Made by a program: the position numbers and the translations under genes. From positions 1-64,000 of the forward strand of contig CAMLKG010000008.1 in assembly GCA_946480695.1 (NCBI GenBank): a stretch of 64,000 nt of DNA, given 5' to 3'. The DNA is from an uncultured Cellvibrio sp. (GTDB lineage: Bacteria > Pseudomonadota > Gammaproteobacteria > Pseudomonadales > Cellvibrionaceae). Under the pieces are notes generated by a model. It was not told where the DNA came from, made no database searches, and saw only the letters and a list, made by a program, of their open reading frames with translations. Below are positions 30,397 to 38,906 of the stretch, one piece after another (within the stretch, counting starts at the first letter, position 1; each line of letters starts with the position of its first letter).

Positions 30397-31976
30397 GATT
30401 GAGCCCCTTTTGATAAACTGTTTTCCTGGCTTTCGCGTTTCGCAATGCGGCGTTGTAACGATAACCGCGCGTACTTGCTGTCGCTGAATGGTGTTGTTTG
30501 GTTGGCGAAGATTTGGTAATCCTCATGGCCCTTGCCGGCAACCAAAATAATGTCGCCCGCTTTAGCTTGCTGCACCGCAAAATCAATTGCCTGGGCGCGA
30601 TCCGCAATCACCAGGCACCCATTGGGATGAAGCATACCGCGCACAATTTCAGCCGCAATTGCCGCCGGGTCCTCCGAGCGAGGGTTATCATTGGTAACTA
30701 TCACATAATCGCTTAAACGCTCTGCGATTCGCCCCATTTGCGGACGCTTGCCTTTATCGCGGTCACCGCCGCAACCGAACACTGTCCATACGCGGCCCGG
30801 TTTGTGTTGGTGAATTGCATTCAATGTATTTTCCAACGCATCCGGCGTGTGGGCGTAATCCACAATCACCTGAATGTCCTGGATCGATTGATCTACCACC
30901 ACTAATTGCATGCGCCCCGGCGCAGGCTCGAGCTTTTCTATTAACGGTAATAATTGCTCCAGCCTGTAACCCTGGTCACATACACAGGCGATGGCGGCAA
31001 GCAAGTTGCTTAGGTTGAATTTGCCCAACAAAGGCGACTGGATTTTCGCATTACCCCAGGGAGAAATGATCTGCGCACGTAGGCCGCTCGCGAGCAACTC
31101 GATATCCTGCGCATAAATATCTGCCGGGCTGTGGGTGGAATAGCGGATGATTTTTATTCCGGCGGAAGCCTTGCTCGCCAGGCCTTTAGCCCAATCGTCG
31201 TCAATATTTATGATCGCGGCCTTTAATCCAGCGGCGGACAATAACTGCGCCTTGGCGTTACCGTAACTGATTAGATCGCCGTGGTAATCCAGATGATCTT
31301 GCGTGAGGTTAGTAAACACAGCCTGGGAAAACTGCAAACCTGCGACACGGTTTTGTTGCAAACTGTGGGAAGAGACTTCAATAGCAATTGCACTTGCACC
31401 CGTATTCACCAATTCAGCAAGGATACGCTGCAATGCAATTGGGTCAGGTGTTGTTAACCCGGTGGACACCAGCGAGCTTAATTGTTGTGAGACCGGTGCC
31501 ACAGAGCTTGAATCTACCAAACCGTATCCAATCGTACCTATTACACCGGCCTTTTGCCGCAACCCCGCCATTAACTGCGCAACCAATAAGGTGCAAGTGG
31601 TTTTACCGTTGGTACCCGTGATGCCGATCAATGACGTTTTTTTACTGGGATCAGCGTAAAAGCGCCCGGCTATTTCACTGACGCGCGCCGGCAAATTTTC
31701 TACCGCAATAACCGGCACCTTGCCCAGCCAATCGATGCCCTGCCAGCTTTGGTCGGCCTCAACCAAAATTGCCGCCGCTCCCGACTCAATTGCCTTGGCA
31801 ATAAAATTGCGGCCATCCGTTTTAATTCCAACCAGCGCGATAAATGCAGCCCCCGCGTTTACCTGGCGGGAATCCAGACATAAATTGTGCACCAGGATAT
31901 CAGCGGCATTTTGCAAGTCGATGTCCGGCAGTAAATTTGCCAATGCAACGGAACGATGCTGGAAATGGGTGGCCAT
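30393..31976 (-). CDS. murE: UDP-N-acetylmuramoyl-L-alanyl-D-glutamate--2,6-diaminopimelate ligase
   Basis: Adds meso-diaminopimelate to the stem peptide. The 527 aa have CLDSRQVNAGAAFIALVG, the P-loop GITGTNGKTTCTLLVAQL, TTPDPIALQRILAELVNTGASAIAIEVSSHSLQQNRV, NLTQDHLDYHGDLISYGNAKAQL, VDYAHTPDALENTL and FGCGGDRDKGKRPQMG. The DNPR motif (VIVTNDNPRSEDP) selects meso-DAP over lysine, as expected in a Gram-negative organism. It overlaps ftsI by one base and murF by four. Confidence 0.97.
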   Translation of the reverse strand: MATHFQHRSVALANLLPDIDLQNAADILVHNLCLDSRQVNAGAAFIALVGIKTDGRNFIAKAIESGAAAILVEADQSWQGIDWLGKVPVIAVENLPARVSEIAGRFYADPSKKTSLIGITGTNGKTTCTLLVAQLMAGLRQKAGVIGTIGYGLVDSSSVAPVSQQLSSLVSTGLTTPDPIALQRILAELVNTGASAIAIEVSSHSLQQNRVAGLQFSQAVFTNLTQDHLDYHGDLISYGNAKAQLLSAAGLKAAIINIDDDWAKGLASKASAGIKIIRYSTHSPADIYAQDIELLASGLRAQIISPWGNAKIQSPLLGKFNLSNLLAAIACVCDQGYRLEQLLPLIEKLEPAPGRMQLVVVDQSIQDIQVIVDYAHTPDALENTLNAIHQHKPGRVWTVFGCGGDRDKGKRPQMGRIAERLSDYVIVTNDNPRSEDPAAIAAEIVRGMLHPNGCLVIADRAQAIDFAVQQAKAGDIILVAGKGHEDYQIFANQTTPFSDSKYARLSLQRRIAKRESQENSLSKGAQS

Positions 31977-33859
31977 TAGCTGTCTGACCTCCCATTGTTT
32001 GCTGTTTGTGTCACCGCCGGCTTTACCGGTGCTTTTGTTGACGGCTCTGCAACTATAGGTGCGGCTTCTTCCGGTTTGCCGATGTTATCCGGTGTCACTT
32101 GCAGCATGCGCAACGCATCTTCTGCGACTTTGGAAAACGCGGGTGCCGCGACCCAACCACCGTTGGCATATATCCCGGAGCCCTTGGGCTCATCAATAAC
32201 GACCATGGCGACAATGCGTGGATTCTCAACCGGCGCCATGCCGATAAACGAAGCCATTTGCGCCTGGGAGTAGCGACCGTTGGCAGCTTTGTACGCGGTG
32301 CCGGTTTTACCCGCGACCGAATAGGAAATAGCTTTCGCGCGCGAGCCCGTACCTTCCGCGGTCACTACGCGTTTGAGCATTTCCTTTACTTGTTCGGCGT
32401 ATTGTTTTTCGATGATGCGCTGGCCTTCCGGCGGTGTATCTACCCGCAATAACGATACCGGACGCTTGATTCCGCCCGATGCAATCACGCCATAAGCTTG
32501 CACCACTTGCAGCGGTGTCATCGTCATCGCGTAACCATAAGAAATGTTTGCCCGTTCGATCTTTTGCAGCGGTTTTAACACCGGAACATTGCCGGTGCCT
32601 TCGCCGGGGAAGCCGGTCCCTACCGGTTGACCGCCACCGAGGCGTGCAAACATGTCGCGCACCGTATTCGTATCCAACGCAAAGGAAATTTTGGTCATGG
32701 CAATGTTGGATGATTTGGCAATTGCCATCGCTAAATCCATTGCACCGTAATTACGATGATCTTTAATGGGCTTGCTACCTACCATGAAATAACCGGGATT
32801 GGTGTCGATGATATCTTCCGGTTTAAATTTTCCACTCTCGAGCGCAGCAAGGACCACCCAGGGTTTTACCGTAGAACCCGGCTCATATAAATCGGTAATT
32901 GCGCGATTACGCAAACCGGCACCGCGCGCACGTGCACGATCATTGGGGTTGTAGGATGGCAAATTGGACATCGCCAGCACTTCGCCGGTAAGCACATCCA
33001 GAATAACGATGGAGCCGGCAATGGCCCCACTTTCTTCCACGGCTTTTTTTAATTCGCGATGCGCGAGATATTGCAAGCGCAAATCAATACTGAGCGTCAG
33101 GTTTTGTCCTGGCCGCGCCGCCTTTACCAAGCGCAATTCCTTTACTATACGGCCGCGCAAATCTTTTAAAACTTCCTTCGCACCGTTTTCACCCGTGAGC
33201 CAGGCATCATAGGCCAATTCCATACCTTCCTGACCGCGATCATCCACGTCGGTCATCCCCACCAAATGGGCGGCCACTTCGCCGGCGGGATAATAACGGT
33301 GATATTCAACTTGCTCGTAAACGCCGGGAATATCCAGCGCAAGGATCGCCTGCGCGGCATCAGGGGACAATTGGCGCTGCAAGTACATAAACTCCTTGGT
33401 GCCGTAACGTGCGAGGCGCACCTCCAATTCCGCTTTATTTTGATTAAGCGCCTGCGCGAGTTCTGCCCACCGATGCGGTGCCTGCAATAAAATTTTGGGA
33501 TTGGCCCACAGCGTGGAAACAGGGGTACTTACCGCAAGTGGATCGCCATTGCGATCAGTAATAACGCCGCGATATGCCGGGATGGTTTCCGTCCGCAGGG
33601 TACGCGATTCACCCTGGTCCTGGAGGAACTCATAACCTTTGTCGGCGTTGGGTAATACTTGCAAGCTGGCGACATGCCCGACCAACACGACGACAAGGAT
33701 TACCAGCACGACCCCGACACTGTAAAAGCGCCAACGCGCAACCTTTAATGGTTTGTGTTTAGGTTGCGGAACAGCGCGGGCTTTGCGTGGTTCGAACGCA
33801 GAATTACGTTGTGGGCGGATAACATCCGTACGAGGGGGCTGTTCAGGCGTACGCTTCAT
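31976..33859 (-). CDS. ftsI: Septal transpeptidase FtsI (PBP3)
   Basis: Class B penicillin-binding protein that cross-links septal peptidoglycan with FtsW. The 627 aa start with a basic, Pro-rich cytoplasmic tail (about 1-40), one membrane segment (about 45-65, FYSVGVVLVILVVVLVGHV), a dimerisation domain beginning RGVITDRNGDPLAVSTPV, and the transpeptidase domain with the SxxK in EPGSTVKPWVVL, the SxN in AKSSNIAMTKIS and the KTG in VAGKTGTAYK. The last about 30 residues are a Pro/Ala/Thr-rich tail not needed for the fold. Overlaps ftsL by four bases. Confidence 0.97.
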   Translation of the reverse strand: MKRTPEQPPRTDVIRPQRNSAFEPRKARAVPQPKHKPLKVARWRFYSVGVVLVILVVVLVGHVASLQVLPNADKGYEFLQDQGESRTLRTETIPAYRGVITDRNGDPLAVSTPVSTLWANPKILLQAPHRWAELAQALNQNKAELEVRLARYGTKEFMYLQRQLSPDAAQAILALDIPGVYEQVEYHRYYPAGEVAAHLVGMTDVDDRGQEGMELAYDAWLTGENGAKEVLKDLRGRIVKELRLVKAARPGQNLTLSIDLRLQYLAHRELKKAVEESGAIAGSIVILDVLTGEVLAMSNLPSYNPNDRARARGAGLRNRAITDLYEPGSTVKPWVVLAALESGKFKPEDIIDTNPGYFMVGSKPIKDHRNYGAMDLAMAIAKSSNIAMTKISFALDTNTVRDMFARLGGGQPVGTGFPGEGTGNVPVLKPLQKIERANISYGYAMTMTPLQVVQAYGVIASGGIKRPVSLLRVDTPPEGQRIIEKQYAEQVKEMLKRVVTAEGTGSRAKAISYSVAGKTGTAYKAANGRYSQAQMASFIGMAPVENPRIVAMVVIDEPKGSGIYANGGWVAAPAFSKVAEDALRMLQVTPDNIGKPEEAAPIVAEPSTKAPVKPAVTQTANNGRSDS

Positions 33860-34215
33860 TGTCCACCCGCCGCAGGCGCAATTGCCTTGCCTTTTTCACC
33901 GACAATTTTATTACCGGAGATCATCACAATATCTTCCGGCGTCGGAGCCATCATATTCAGTTCTGAAATTGCCGCATTTTCCACACGGCTGTATGCGGCC
34001 CAGGTGCTTTGCTCAAGCAAGTATTGTCCCCATTGCACTTGCAATTGCGCCGCTTCACGCCGCAAGGTTTCCAGGGTGTTCACATCGCGGCGCACGACCT
34101 GGGTTGTTGCGACCACCCCCAGTGCCGACACAATAGTTGCCACCCATAAAAACGCAATCACCGCTATCACCCCGGGTGAGAGCGGTTGTTGCTGTGATGG
34201 ATAGTTTCTATTCAT
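33856..34215 (-). CDS. ftsL: Cell division protein FtsL
   Basis: Small bitopic protein that forms the FtsQLB complex and activates FtsWI. The 119 aa have a short cytoplasmic tail, one membrane helix (about 14-38, GVIAVIAFLWVATIVSALGVV) and a periplasmic coiled coil (RRDVNTLETLRREAAQLQVQWGQYLLEQSTWAAYSRVENAAISELNMMAPTPEDIVMI), which contains the conserved W-x-x-x-L-L-E-x-x-T-W-A pattern. It ends in a 15-residue Gly/Ala-rich tail. AGGGA precedes the ATG; the stop overlaps ftsI. Confidence 0.94.
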   Translation of the reverse strand: MNRNYPSQQQPLSPGVIAVIAFLWVATIVSALGVVATTQVVRRDVNTLETLRREAAQLQVQWGQYLLEQSTWAAYSRVENAAISELNMMAPTPEDIVMISGNKIVGEKGKAIAPAAGGQ

Positions 34216-34296
34216 GGAATCCCTGGGGTTTATCAGTTTGTTCGGGTTGATCTTTTAATGTTTCTTTTTGTGTTTCGGGTCTAACAAAACCGGGAT

Positions 34297-35226
34297 TTAT
34301 AATTTTTCCGCGACACGCATTACTGCGCTACGCGATCTTACATTTGCATTCACCTCGTCATCGCTCGCCTTGATTGCCTTACCCAGCGAACGCATACGTT
34401 TATTTAATTGGTTCTCGCGCACGGGCAATCCTTTGGGAATTGGATCACCTTGCTCCTGGCGACGGATAAAGCGCTTCACCACACGATCTTCCAGGGAGTG
34501 AAAGCTGATCACCACCAAACGACCACCAGGTGCCAATACCTCAAGCGCCTGCTGGAGAACCGAATCCAAATCACCCAATTCGTTATTTACCTGGATCCGT
34601 ATCGCCTGGAACGCGCGGGTTGCCGGATGCTTGCCTTTTTCCCAGGCCGGATTGGCCCCTTTAATCACCTCTGCCAAGTGTTTGGTGCGGGTAAATGGTG
34701 TCTTTTGGCGCTCATCCACAATCGCGCGAGCCATGCGCCTGGCAAAACGTTCTTCGCCATATTCCTTTAGTACCCACGCGATATCCTCCTCACTCGCAGT
34801 ATTTATCCAGTCGGCCGCACTCTGGCCACGGGTCTGGTCCATGCGCATATCCAACGGGCCATCCTGCATGAAGCTGAATCCGCGCTCGGCCTCATCCAAT
34901 TGCGGGGAAGAAACCCCTAAATCCAGTAACACGCCGGCTACCCTGCCATTTTGGCCACGGCCTGAAACCAAACCGGCCAATTCAGCGAAAGAGCCGTGCG
35001 CGACCTCAAAACGACTGTCACCGCCAAAACGCGCATTCGCTGTTGCTATCGCAGCCAGGTCTTTATCAATCCCTAACAACCGACCATCCTTCGCCAGGGC
35101 TTGCAGGATCAAACCACTATGGCCGCCGCGCCCGAAGGTACCATCCACATAAAAACCCGAGGTATCAGTAACCAGCGCTGCTACCGCCTCATGCAAGAGC
35201 ACGGTGATGTGTTGTGAATCAGACAC
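34297..35226 (-). CDS. rsmH: 16S rRNA (cytosine(1402)-N4)-methyltransferase RsmH
   Basis: SAM-dependent methyltransferase acting on C1402 in the 16S rRNA decoding centre. Starting at GTG 35226 it is 309 aa, beginning [37 protein letters not shown]; this is the family start and lies eight bases after mraZ with AGGTAG just before it. The longer reading frame that overlaps mraZ is not supported. Other signatures: [60 protein letters not shown] and [18 protein letters not shown]. Ends in a basic RNA-binding tail. Confidence 0.96.
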   Translation of the reverse strand: MSDSQHITVLLHEAVAALVTDTSGFYVDGTFGRGGHSGLILQALAKDGRLLGIDKDLAAIATANARFGGDSRFEVAHGSFAELAGLVSGRGQNGRVAGVLLDLGVSSPQLDEAERGFSFMQDGPLDMRMDQTRGQSAADWINTASEEDIAWVLKEYGEERFARRMARAIVDERQKTPFTRTKHLAEVIKGANPAWEKGKHPATRAFQAIRIQVNNELGDLDSVLQQALEVLAPGGRLVVISFHSLEDRVVKRFIRRQEQGDPIPKGLPVRENQLNKRMRSLGKAIKASDDEVNANVRSRSAVMRVAEKL

Positions 35227-35234
35227 GCGGCTAC

Positions 35235-35675
35235 CTAGAAAGAAAGATTTTGTAATTCGGCTGGCATATCGCCATCCGCGGATTGGTCCATGAGGGCATT
35301 CCAACTGTCTTCGTTCCACAGCTCCAATTTATTGCCCAAACCAACCAGCATCAGCTTTTTATCCAGGTGCGCGAATTCGCGCAGTGTGGGCGGCACAAGA
35401 ACACGGCCGTTCGCATCCAATTCCAGGTTCACCGCCTGGCCCATAAACCGGCGCTGGATTTTGCGAACCTGCTCATTGCCCGCAGGTAAAGCCTGAACTT
35501 TTGCCAACACCGGCTCCCATTCAGGTTCGGAGTAAACGAGTAAACAGCGTTCATACATGTGGGCAGTAACCCAAATCCGGCCAGCACCGGACGCAACCAG
35601 CGAATCGCGAATGCGCGCCGGTATCGCCATGCGACCCTTCGGGTCCATGCTGATGGAATGACTGCCTGTAAACAC
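35235..35675 (-). CDS. mraZ: Transcriptional regulator MraZ
   Basis: First gene of the division and wall cluster and, by family knowledge, a DNA-binding repressor of its own operon. The 146 aa carry two AbrB-like (SpoVT) domains: [23 protein letters not shown] at the N-terminus and [26 protein letters not shown] in the second half. The start codon is GTG 35675 with GGTGA about six bases upstream. Directly before it are four 10-bp boxes of the known MraZ type and a sigma-70 promoter, which points to autoregulation of the whole 18-kb cluster. Confidence 0.95.
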   Translation of the reverse strand: MFTGSHSISMDPKGRMAIPARIRDSLVASGAGRIWVTAHMYERCLLVYSEPEWEPVLAKVQALPAGNEQVRKIQRRFMGQAVNLELDANGRVLVPPTLREFAHLDKKLMLVGLGNKLELWNEDSWNALMDQSADGDMPAELQNLSF

Positions 35676-35700
35676 TTTTCACCGTTTGGAGGAATTAATT

Positions 35701-35735
35701 TCCACAAAAATCCACAATTACCCACTTTTTCCCAC
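35701..35735 (-). promoter_or_regulatory. MraZ operator: four GTGG(G/A) boxes at 10-bp spacing
   Basis: On the minus strand four boxes, GTGGG, GTGGG, GTGGA and GTGGA, repeat every ten bases with five-base spacers (AAAAA, TAATT, TTTTT). In plus coordinates they are CCCAC at 35731 and 35721 and TCCAC at 35711 and 35701. MraZ in E. coli binds TGGG-N5 repeats between the mra promoter and mraZ, exactly this arrangement. The first box lies at the predicted transcription start, so bound MraZ would block initiation. Confidence 0.88.
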
Positions 35736-35742
35736 GATGCTC

Positions 35743-35770
35743 ACTATAAATGGGGGTTAAGCAAAGTCAA
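35743..35770 (-). promoter_or_regulatory. Sigma-70 promoter of the mra/dcw cluster
   Basis: On the minus strand a -35 element TTGACT (35770-35765) and a -10 element TATAGT (35748-35743) are separated by 16 bases. The predicted start near 35736 sits at the edge of the first MraZ box. This is the only clear promoter seen before the mraZ-ftsZ gene series. Confidence 0.7.
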
Positions 35771-36152
35771 GGGAATAGGCACGAAAATACGCATGATTTC
35801 ACGGGAAAAAGCAGGAAAAATCGGCAAACAGGGTGGCAAATACCCGTTCGGGGATCACTCAAAAACCCACTTAAAGAGGAAAATCAAACAAATAGAATCC
35901 AAACTTAATGTAAAACATTAAGTTTCAAATTATTTTGCAGTGAATATGGGGAGTTATAGAAAATTTCGGTCTATGAAACCAAAAACAGATGTATTAACGC
36001 GCAGGTGGGAGACTCGCCTTGGGGAGCCTTGGTATTTCAAGAAAGTGCAGCCTACCGTAGCGGGGAACTTTGTGGCAATACTCGCAGAGGAATTAATTAT
36101 TTTACGATCCCCAAAGGAAAGCATTGGCGGCACCCTGTCAACAGGGAAACTA
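35771..36152. other. Intergenic region between the mra promoter and the LysR gene
   Basis: About 380 bases. It holds a perfect 11-bp hairpin, AAACTTAATGT (35901-35911), loop AAA, ACATTAAGTTT (35915-35925). The stem is AT-rich and has only a weak T-rich tail (plus strand CAAATTATTTT), so it may separate the core cluster from the accessory patch. Two overlapping reading frames on opposite strands (35940-36212 plus, 35954-36196 minus) show no family and are not called. The region marks the left border of the LysR-pirin-YcaC patch. Confidence 0.5.
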
Positions 36153-37058
36153 TCATTTTTCATCAAAGCTTCCATAGCTTTCTGCGAGAAAATCAATCAA
36201 AGCCCTTACTGACGGGAGCAAGCCCCGCCGCGATGGAAAAACAACATGGATAATTTCAGGCGGCGCGGTCCAGCCATCCAGAAGTTTGATGAGGCTTCCG
36301 TCTTTCAGTTGCTCCGTCACCATTAAGGTAGGTAGCTGTACGATACCTACGCTCGCTAACGCCGAGTTACGCAGCGCGACCATATCGGTACAGACAAACC
36401 TCGGATTAAATGGAACCCTGACTGTTTCCCCGCCCGGGGATGTCCAGACCCATTCAAATGCATGCTGTGGCTCCCCAAGCCCGAGGCTCGGCCATTTACA
36501 AAGGTCGATTAGGTGTCCCGGCATACCGCGCTCCTCCACCATTTGCGGGCTCGCTACTAAGCTGAGGGTACGCTCGGATAGCACACGCATGGCGAGTTCG
36601 CTATTTTCAATAGGTGGACGACGGACTCGAATCGCAACATCAATACCTTCCGCTATCACATCAACCCGACGGTTAGAGGCCTCCAGGTGGATACATACTT
36701 TTGGGTATCGCGCCATAAACTCCCCCAGCATGTGTCCAATATGCGCGTGCAAGAGCGCAATGGGACAGGTCAACCGAATGGTTCCCTGGGGTTCAGACCT
36801 GAGCGTATCGACAGCTTCCTGGGCGGCTTCAGCCTCGATTAGCATCGCTTTGCAGTGTTGGTAATAGGTTTTCCCAATTTCCGTTAAATGAAACGAGCGC
36901 GTGGATCTGTAGATCAATTTTGTATCCAGCCTTTCTTCCAATTCCGCAATACGCCGGCTCAATTTGGATTTGGGGATACCTATTGCCCTGCTGGCTGGTG
37001 CAAATCCCCCATGCTCAATCGATTCGACGAAGTAATAAAGGTCATTAAGATCCTGCAT
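36153..37058 (-). CDS. LysR family transcriptional regulator
   Basis: A 301-aa regulator with the LysR winged helix-turn-helix at about 1-60 (DLYYFVESIEHGGFAPASRAIGIPKSKLSRRIAELEERLDTKLIYRSTRSFHLTEIG) and an effector-binding domain (about 90-295, GTIRLTCPIALLHAHIGHML ... RRVDVIAEGIDVAIRVR). The order of residues is that of the large subgroup related to DsdC/AaeR-type regulators. It is transcribed away from the pirin and YcaC genes across 98 bases that contain a 7-bp dyad. That layout is typical for a LysR protein controlling the divergent genes. The effector is unknown. Confidence 0.93.
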   Translation of the reverse strand: MQDLNDLYYFVESIEHGGFAPASRAIGIPKSKLSRRIAELEERLDTKLIYRSTRSFHLTEIGKTYYQHCKAMLIEAEAAQEAVDTLRSEPQGTIRLTCPIALLHAHIGHMLGEFMARYPKVCIHLEASNRRVDVIAEGIDVAIRVRRPPIENSELAMRVLSERTLSLVASPQMVEERGMPGHLIDLCKWPSLGLGEPQHAFEWVWTSPGGETVRVPFNPRFVCTDMVALRNSALASVGIVQLPTLMVTEQLKDGSLIKLLDGWTAPPEIIHVVFPSRRGLLPSVRALIDFLAESYGSFDEK

Positions 37059-37110
37059 GTCATTGTCCTACCTATGGGACTGTGATGGTCATTTATGCAC
37101 TCTACTCAAA

Positions 37111-37132
37111 TAATGTTCCAAAGGTAACATTA
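37111..37132. promoter_or_regulatory. Dyad in the LysR-pirin intergenic region, probable LysR box
   Basis: TAATGTT (37111-37117), eight bases (CCAAAGGT), then AACATTA (37126-37132) form a perfect interrupted palindrome. LysR regulators bind such dyads between divergent genes. It lies 24 bases before the pirin start and 53 bases from the LysR start. Assignment to this regulator is inference. Confidence 0.55.
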
Positions 37133-37156
37133 ATGACATGAATAACGGAGGTGATT

Positions 37157-38017
37157 GTGAAACAAATTAACGCAGTGATAAAAGCAACAGAGTCCCATTG
37201 GGTGGGGAATGGTTTTCCTGTCCGGAATTTGTTTTCCTACCAACAGGCTGCCGATCAATTGAGTCCTTTCCTGTTGCTGGATTATGCCGGACCCATGAAT
37301 TTTCCCGCAGATGGCCGCTCCCGGGGGGTAGGCGAGCATCCCCACAGAGGATTTGAAACTGTCACGCTCGTTTACCAAGGGGAAGTGGCGCACCGCGATT
37401 CTGCGGGCAATAGCGGGGTAATCGGCCCGGGTGACGTGCAATGGATGACAGCGGGAGCCGGAATCCTCCACGAAGAGTTCCATTCTCCCGAATTCTCCCG
37501 GAAGGGAGGCGAACTGCACATGGTCCAGCTTTGGGTCAATTTGCCTGCCAAAGACAAGATGACCCCGCCCGGATACCAGGAAATTACCAGGGATAGGATT
37601 CCGGAGGTCGCATTAAGTAGCGGCTCCGGCAGCTTAAGGGTCATTGCCGGTCAACTCGCCGGACACACCGGCCCGGCAAAAACATTCAGCCCGTTAATTG
37701 TCGCCGATTTACGCCTGTCGGCAGGGGATCGTGAGTGGCTAAACCTGTCCAAGGGGTGGACCAGCGCGATCATTGTTCTGGAAGGCGCGGTGAGTATCAA
37801 CAATATCCCACCTGTTGGAGACGCCCACTTGATTTTGCTGGATCGCGAGGAAGGGCGCGTGCAAATTCATGCGGAGCAGGAAAGCTTGCTTTTGGTTCTC
37901 AGTGGCGAACCGCTGAATGAACCCATTGTTGGACATGGCCCATTTGTGATGAACACGCGGGCTGAAATTTTACAGGCTTTCGATGACCTTCAGAGCGGTC
38001 AATTCGGGAGTATGTAA
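37157..38017 (+). CDS. Pirin family protein (cupin, possible quercetinase)
   Basis: A 286-aa bicupin. The first cupin shows the iron-site motifs of pirins: GEHPHRGFETVTLVYQGEVAHRDSAGNSGVIGPGDVQWMTAGAGILHEEF, with two His in HPH and the later His and Glu in LHEE. The second half (FSPLIVADLRLSAGDREWLNLSKGWTSAIIVLEG ... LLLVLSGEPLNEPIVGHGPFVMNTRAEILQAFDD) is the typical C-terminal cupin. Some members oxidise quercetin; others act in redox sensing; the role here is not known. The start is set at GTG 37157, because GGAGG at 37147-37151 is correctly spaced for it and overlaps an earlier GTG at 37151. Followed 61 bases later by the YcaC gene, with a small GGCAG/CTGCC hairpin (38027-38040) between them. 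Confidence 0.92.
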   Translation: MKQINAVIKATESHWVGNGFPVRNLFSYQQAADQLSPFLLLDYAGPMNFPADGRSRGVGEHPHRGFETVTLVYQGEVAHRDSAGNSGVIGPGDVQWMTAGAGILHEEFHSPEFSRKGGELHMVQLWVNLPAKDKMTPPGYQEITRDRIPEVALSSGSGSLRVIAGQLAGHTGPAKTFSPLIVADLRLSAGDREWLNLSKGWTSAIIVLEGAVSINNIPPVGDAHLILLDREEGRVQIHAEQESLLLVLSGEPLNEPIVGHGPFVMNTRAEILQAFDDLQSGQFGSM

Positions 38018-38078
38018 AACATTACGGGCAGCCTACTGCCTGCTTTTTCATCAGTATCATTAGGATTTGGAGGACAAT

Positions 38079-38705
38079 ATGAGCTTTAAATACAATCGGT
38101 TAGACAAAAACAATGCAGCCGTGCTGTTGGTTGACCATCAAGCAGGGTTGTTGTCCCTGGTGCGCGATATTGAACCTGACAAGTTCAAAAACAATGTCCT
38201 GGCTTTGGCTGATCTTGCAAAGTACTTTAATCTACCAACGATTTTGACGACCAGTTTTGAAAACGGGCCTAATGGGCCATTGGTTCCGGAGTTGAAAGCA
38301 TTATTCCCGGATGCTCCCTTCATTGCCCGGCCAGGGCAAATCAATGCCTGGGATAACCAGGATTTTGTTGCGGCAGTTAAGGCGACGGGCAAGAAACAAT
38401 TAATTGTCGCCGGTGTTGTGACCGAAGTTTGCGTTTCCTTTCCGGTTCTTTCGGCATTGGAGGAAGGGTTTGAAGTGTTTGTTGTGACTGATGCGTCAGG
38501 CACCTTTAATCCGATTACTCGTGACGCCGCATGGGATCGCATGTCCCAAGCCGGGGCACAATTGATGACCTGGTTTGGGACGGCATGTGAGCTACACCGC
38601 GATTGGCGGAATGATGTGGAAGGTTTGGGCACGCTGTTTTCAAACCATATCCCTGATTACCGCAACTTGATCACCAGCTATACGACACTTACAAAGAATC
38701 AATAA
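38079..38705 (+). CDS. YcaC-type isochorismatase-family hydrolase
   Basis: A 208-aa cysteine hydrolase of the isochorismatase-like fold. The triad is visible: Asp in AVLLVDHQAGLL (about 24), Lys in ATGKKQLIVAG and Cys in TEVCVSFPVLSALEEGFEVFVVTDASGTFN. The sequences TSFENGPNGPLVPELKALFPDAPFIARPGQINAWDN and WFGTACELHRDWRND are typical of E. coli YcaC and relatives, whose substrate is unknown. The start is ATG 38079, with GGAGG seven to eight bases upstream; the four codons before it are excluded. Second gene of a probable pirin-ycaC operon under the divergent LysR protein. Its end overlaps the integrase remnant on the other strand. Confidence 0.92.
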   Translation: MSFKYNRLDKNNAAVLLVDHQAGLLSLVRDIEPDKFKNNVLALADLAKYFNLPTILTTSFENGPNGPLVPELKALFPDAPFIARPGQINAWDNQDFVAAVKATGKKQLIVAGVVTEVCVSFPVLSALEEGFEVFVVTDASGTFNPITRDAAWDRMSQAGAQLMTWFGTACELHRDWRNDVEGLGTLFSNHIPDYRNLITSYTTLTKNQ

Positions 38706-38901
38706 CACATGGACGCCGCCGGGAGGCTCTCGCCTCCTGGTAAGCAAATAGCCCGGCCAAGGCCCAAATTTCCAAGCTATACCAAGGGATTATTTCCCGC
38801 TTTCCGAGGAGTTTCCTGATTACGGGAGGACACGCCCAACGGAAATAGTAATACCCGTTAGAGCGCTTTTGTAGCAGCGTTTGTAGCATTTTTTGTAGCA
38901 A
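38689..38901 (-). pseudogene. Remnant of a tyrosine integrase N-terminus
   Basis: A 70-codon frame reads MLQKMLQTLLQKRSNGYYYF, then RWACPPVIRKLLGKREII, before losing resemblance (PWYSLEIWALAGLFAYQEARASRRR) and stopping inside the end of the opposing ycaC-like gene. The first half matches the N-terminal arm of phage-type site-specific integrases (pattern: short Leu/Gln tract, Arg-x-x-Gly-x-Tyr-Tyr-Phe-Arg, Pro-x-x-Ile/Leu-Arg-x-Leu-Leu-Gly-Lys-Arg-Glu-Ile). The core-binding and catalytic domains are absent, so it cannot be functional. It lies 50 bases past the 3' end of rnpB on the same strand, where an element integrated at an RNA gene would place its integrase. Identification is by motif memory, without an alignment. 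Confidence 0.5.
38719..38740 (+). terminator. GC-rich hairpin after the ycaC-like gene
   Basis: CCGGGAGGC (38719-38727), loop TCTC, GCCTCCTGG (38732-38740) pair over nine positions with one G-U. It begins 13 bases past the stop codon. There is no following T run, so it may be only a weak terminator or an mRNA-end hairpin. Confidence 0.4.
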
Positions 38902-38906
38902 TCCAG
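38871..38906. repeat. Three 12-bp spaced GTAGCA direct repeats
   Basis: GTAGCA occurs at 38871, 38883 and 38895, each unit 12 bases, the first two joined by T-rich spacers. On the minus strand they are TGCTAC elements and encode the LLQK/MLQT/MLQK start of the integrase remnant, just past the rnpB 3' end. They could be leftover attachment-arm sites or simply a coding duplication. Confidence 0.5.

Noticed and set aside
35940..36212. Plus-strand 90-codon frame (and opposing 80-codon frame) before the LysR gene
   Set aside because: Overlaps the LysR 3' end, no family, the two frames exclude each other.
38027..38047. GGCAG-CCTA-CTGCC hairpin followed by a short T run between pirin and ycaC-like genes
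   Set aside because: Stem of five pairs is weak and both genes look cotranscribed; mentioned with the pirin gene but not called as a terminator.
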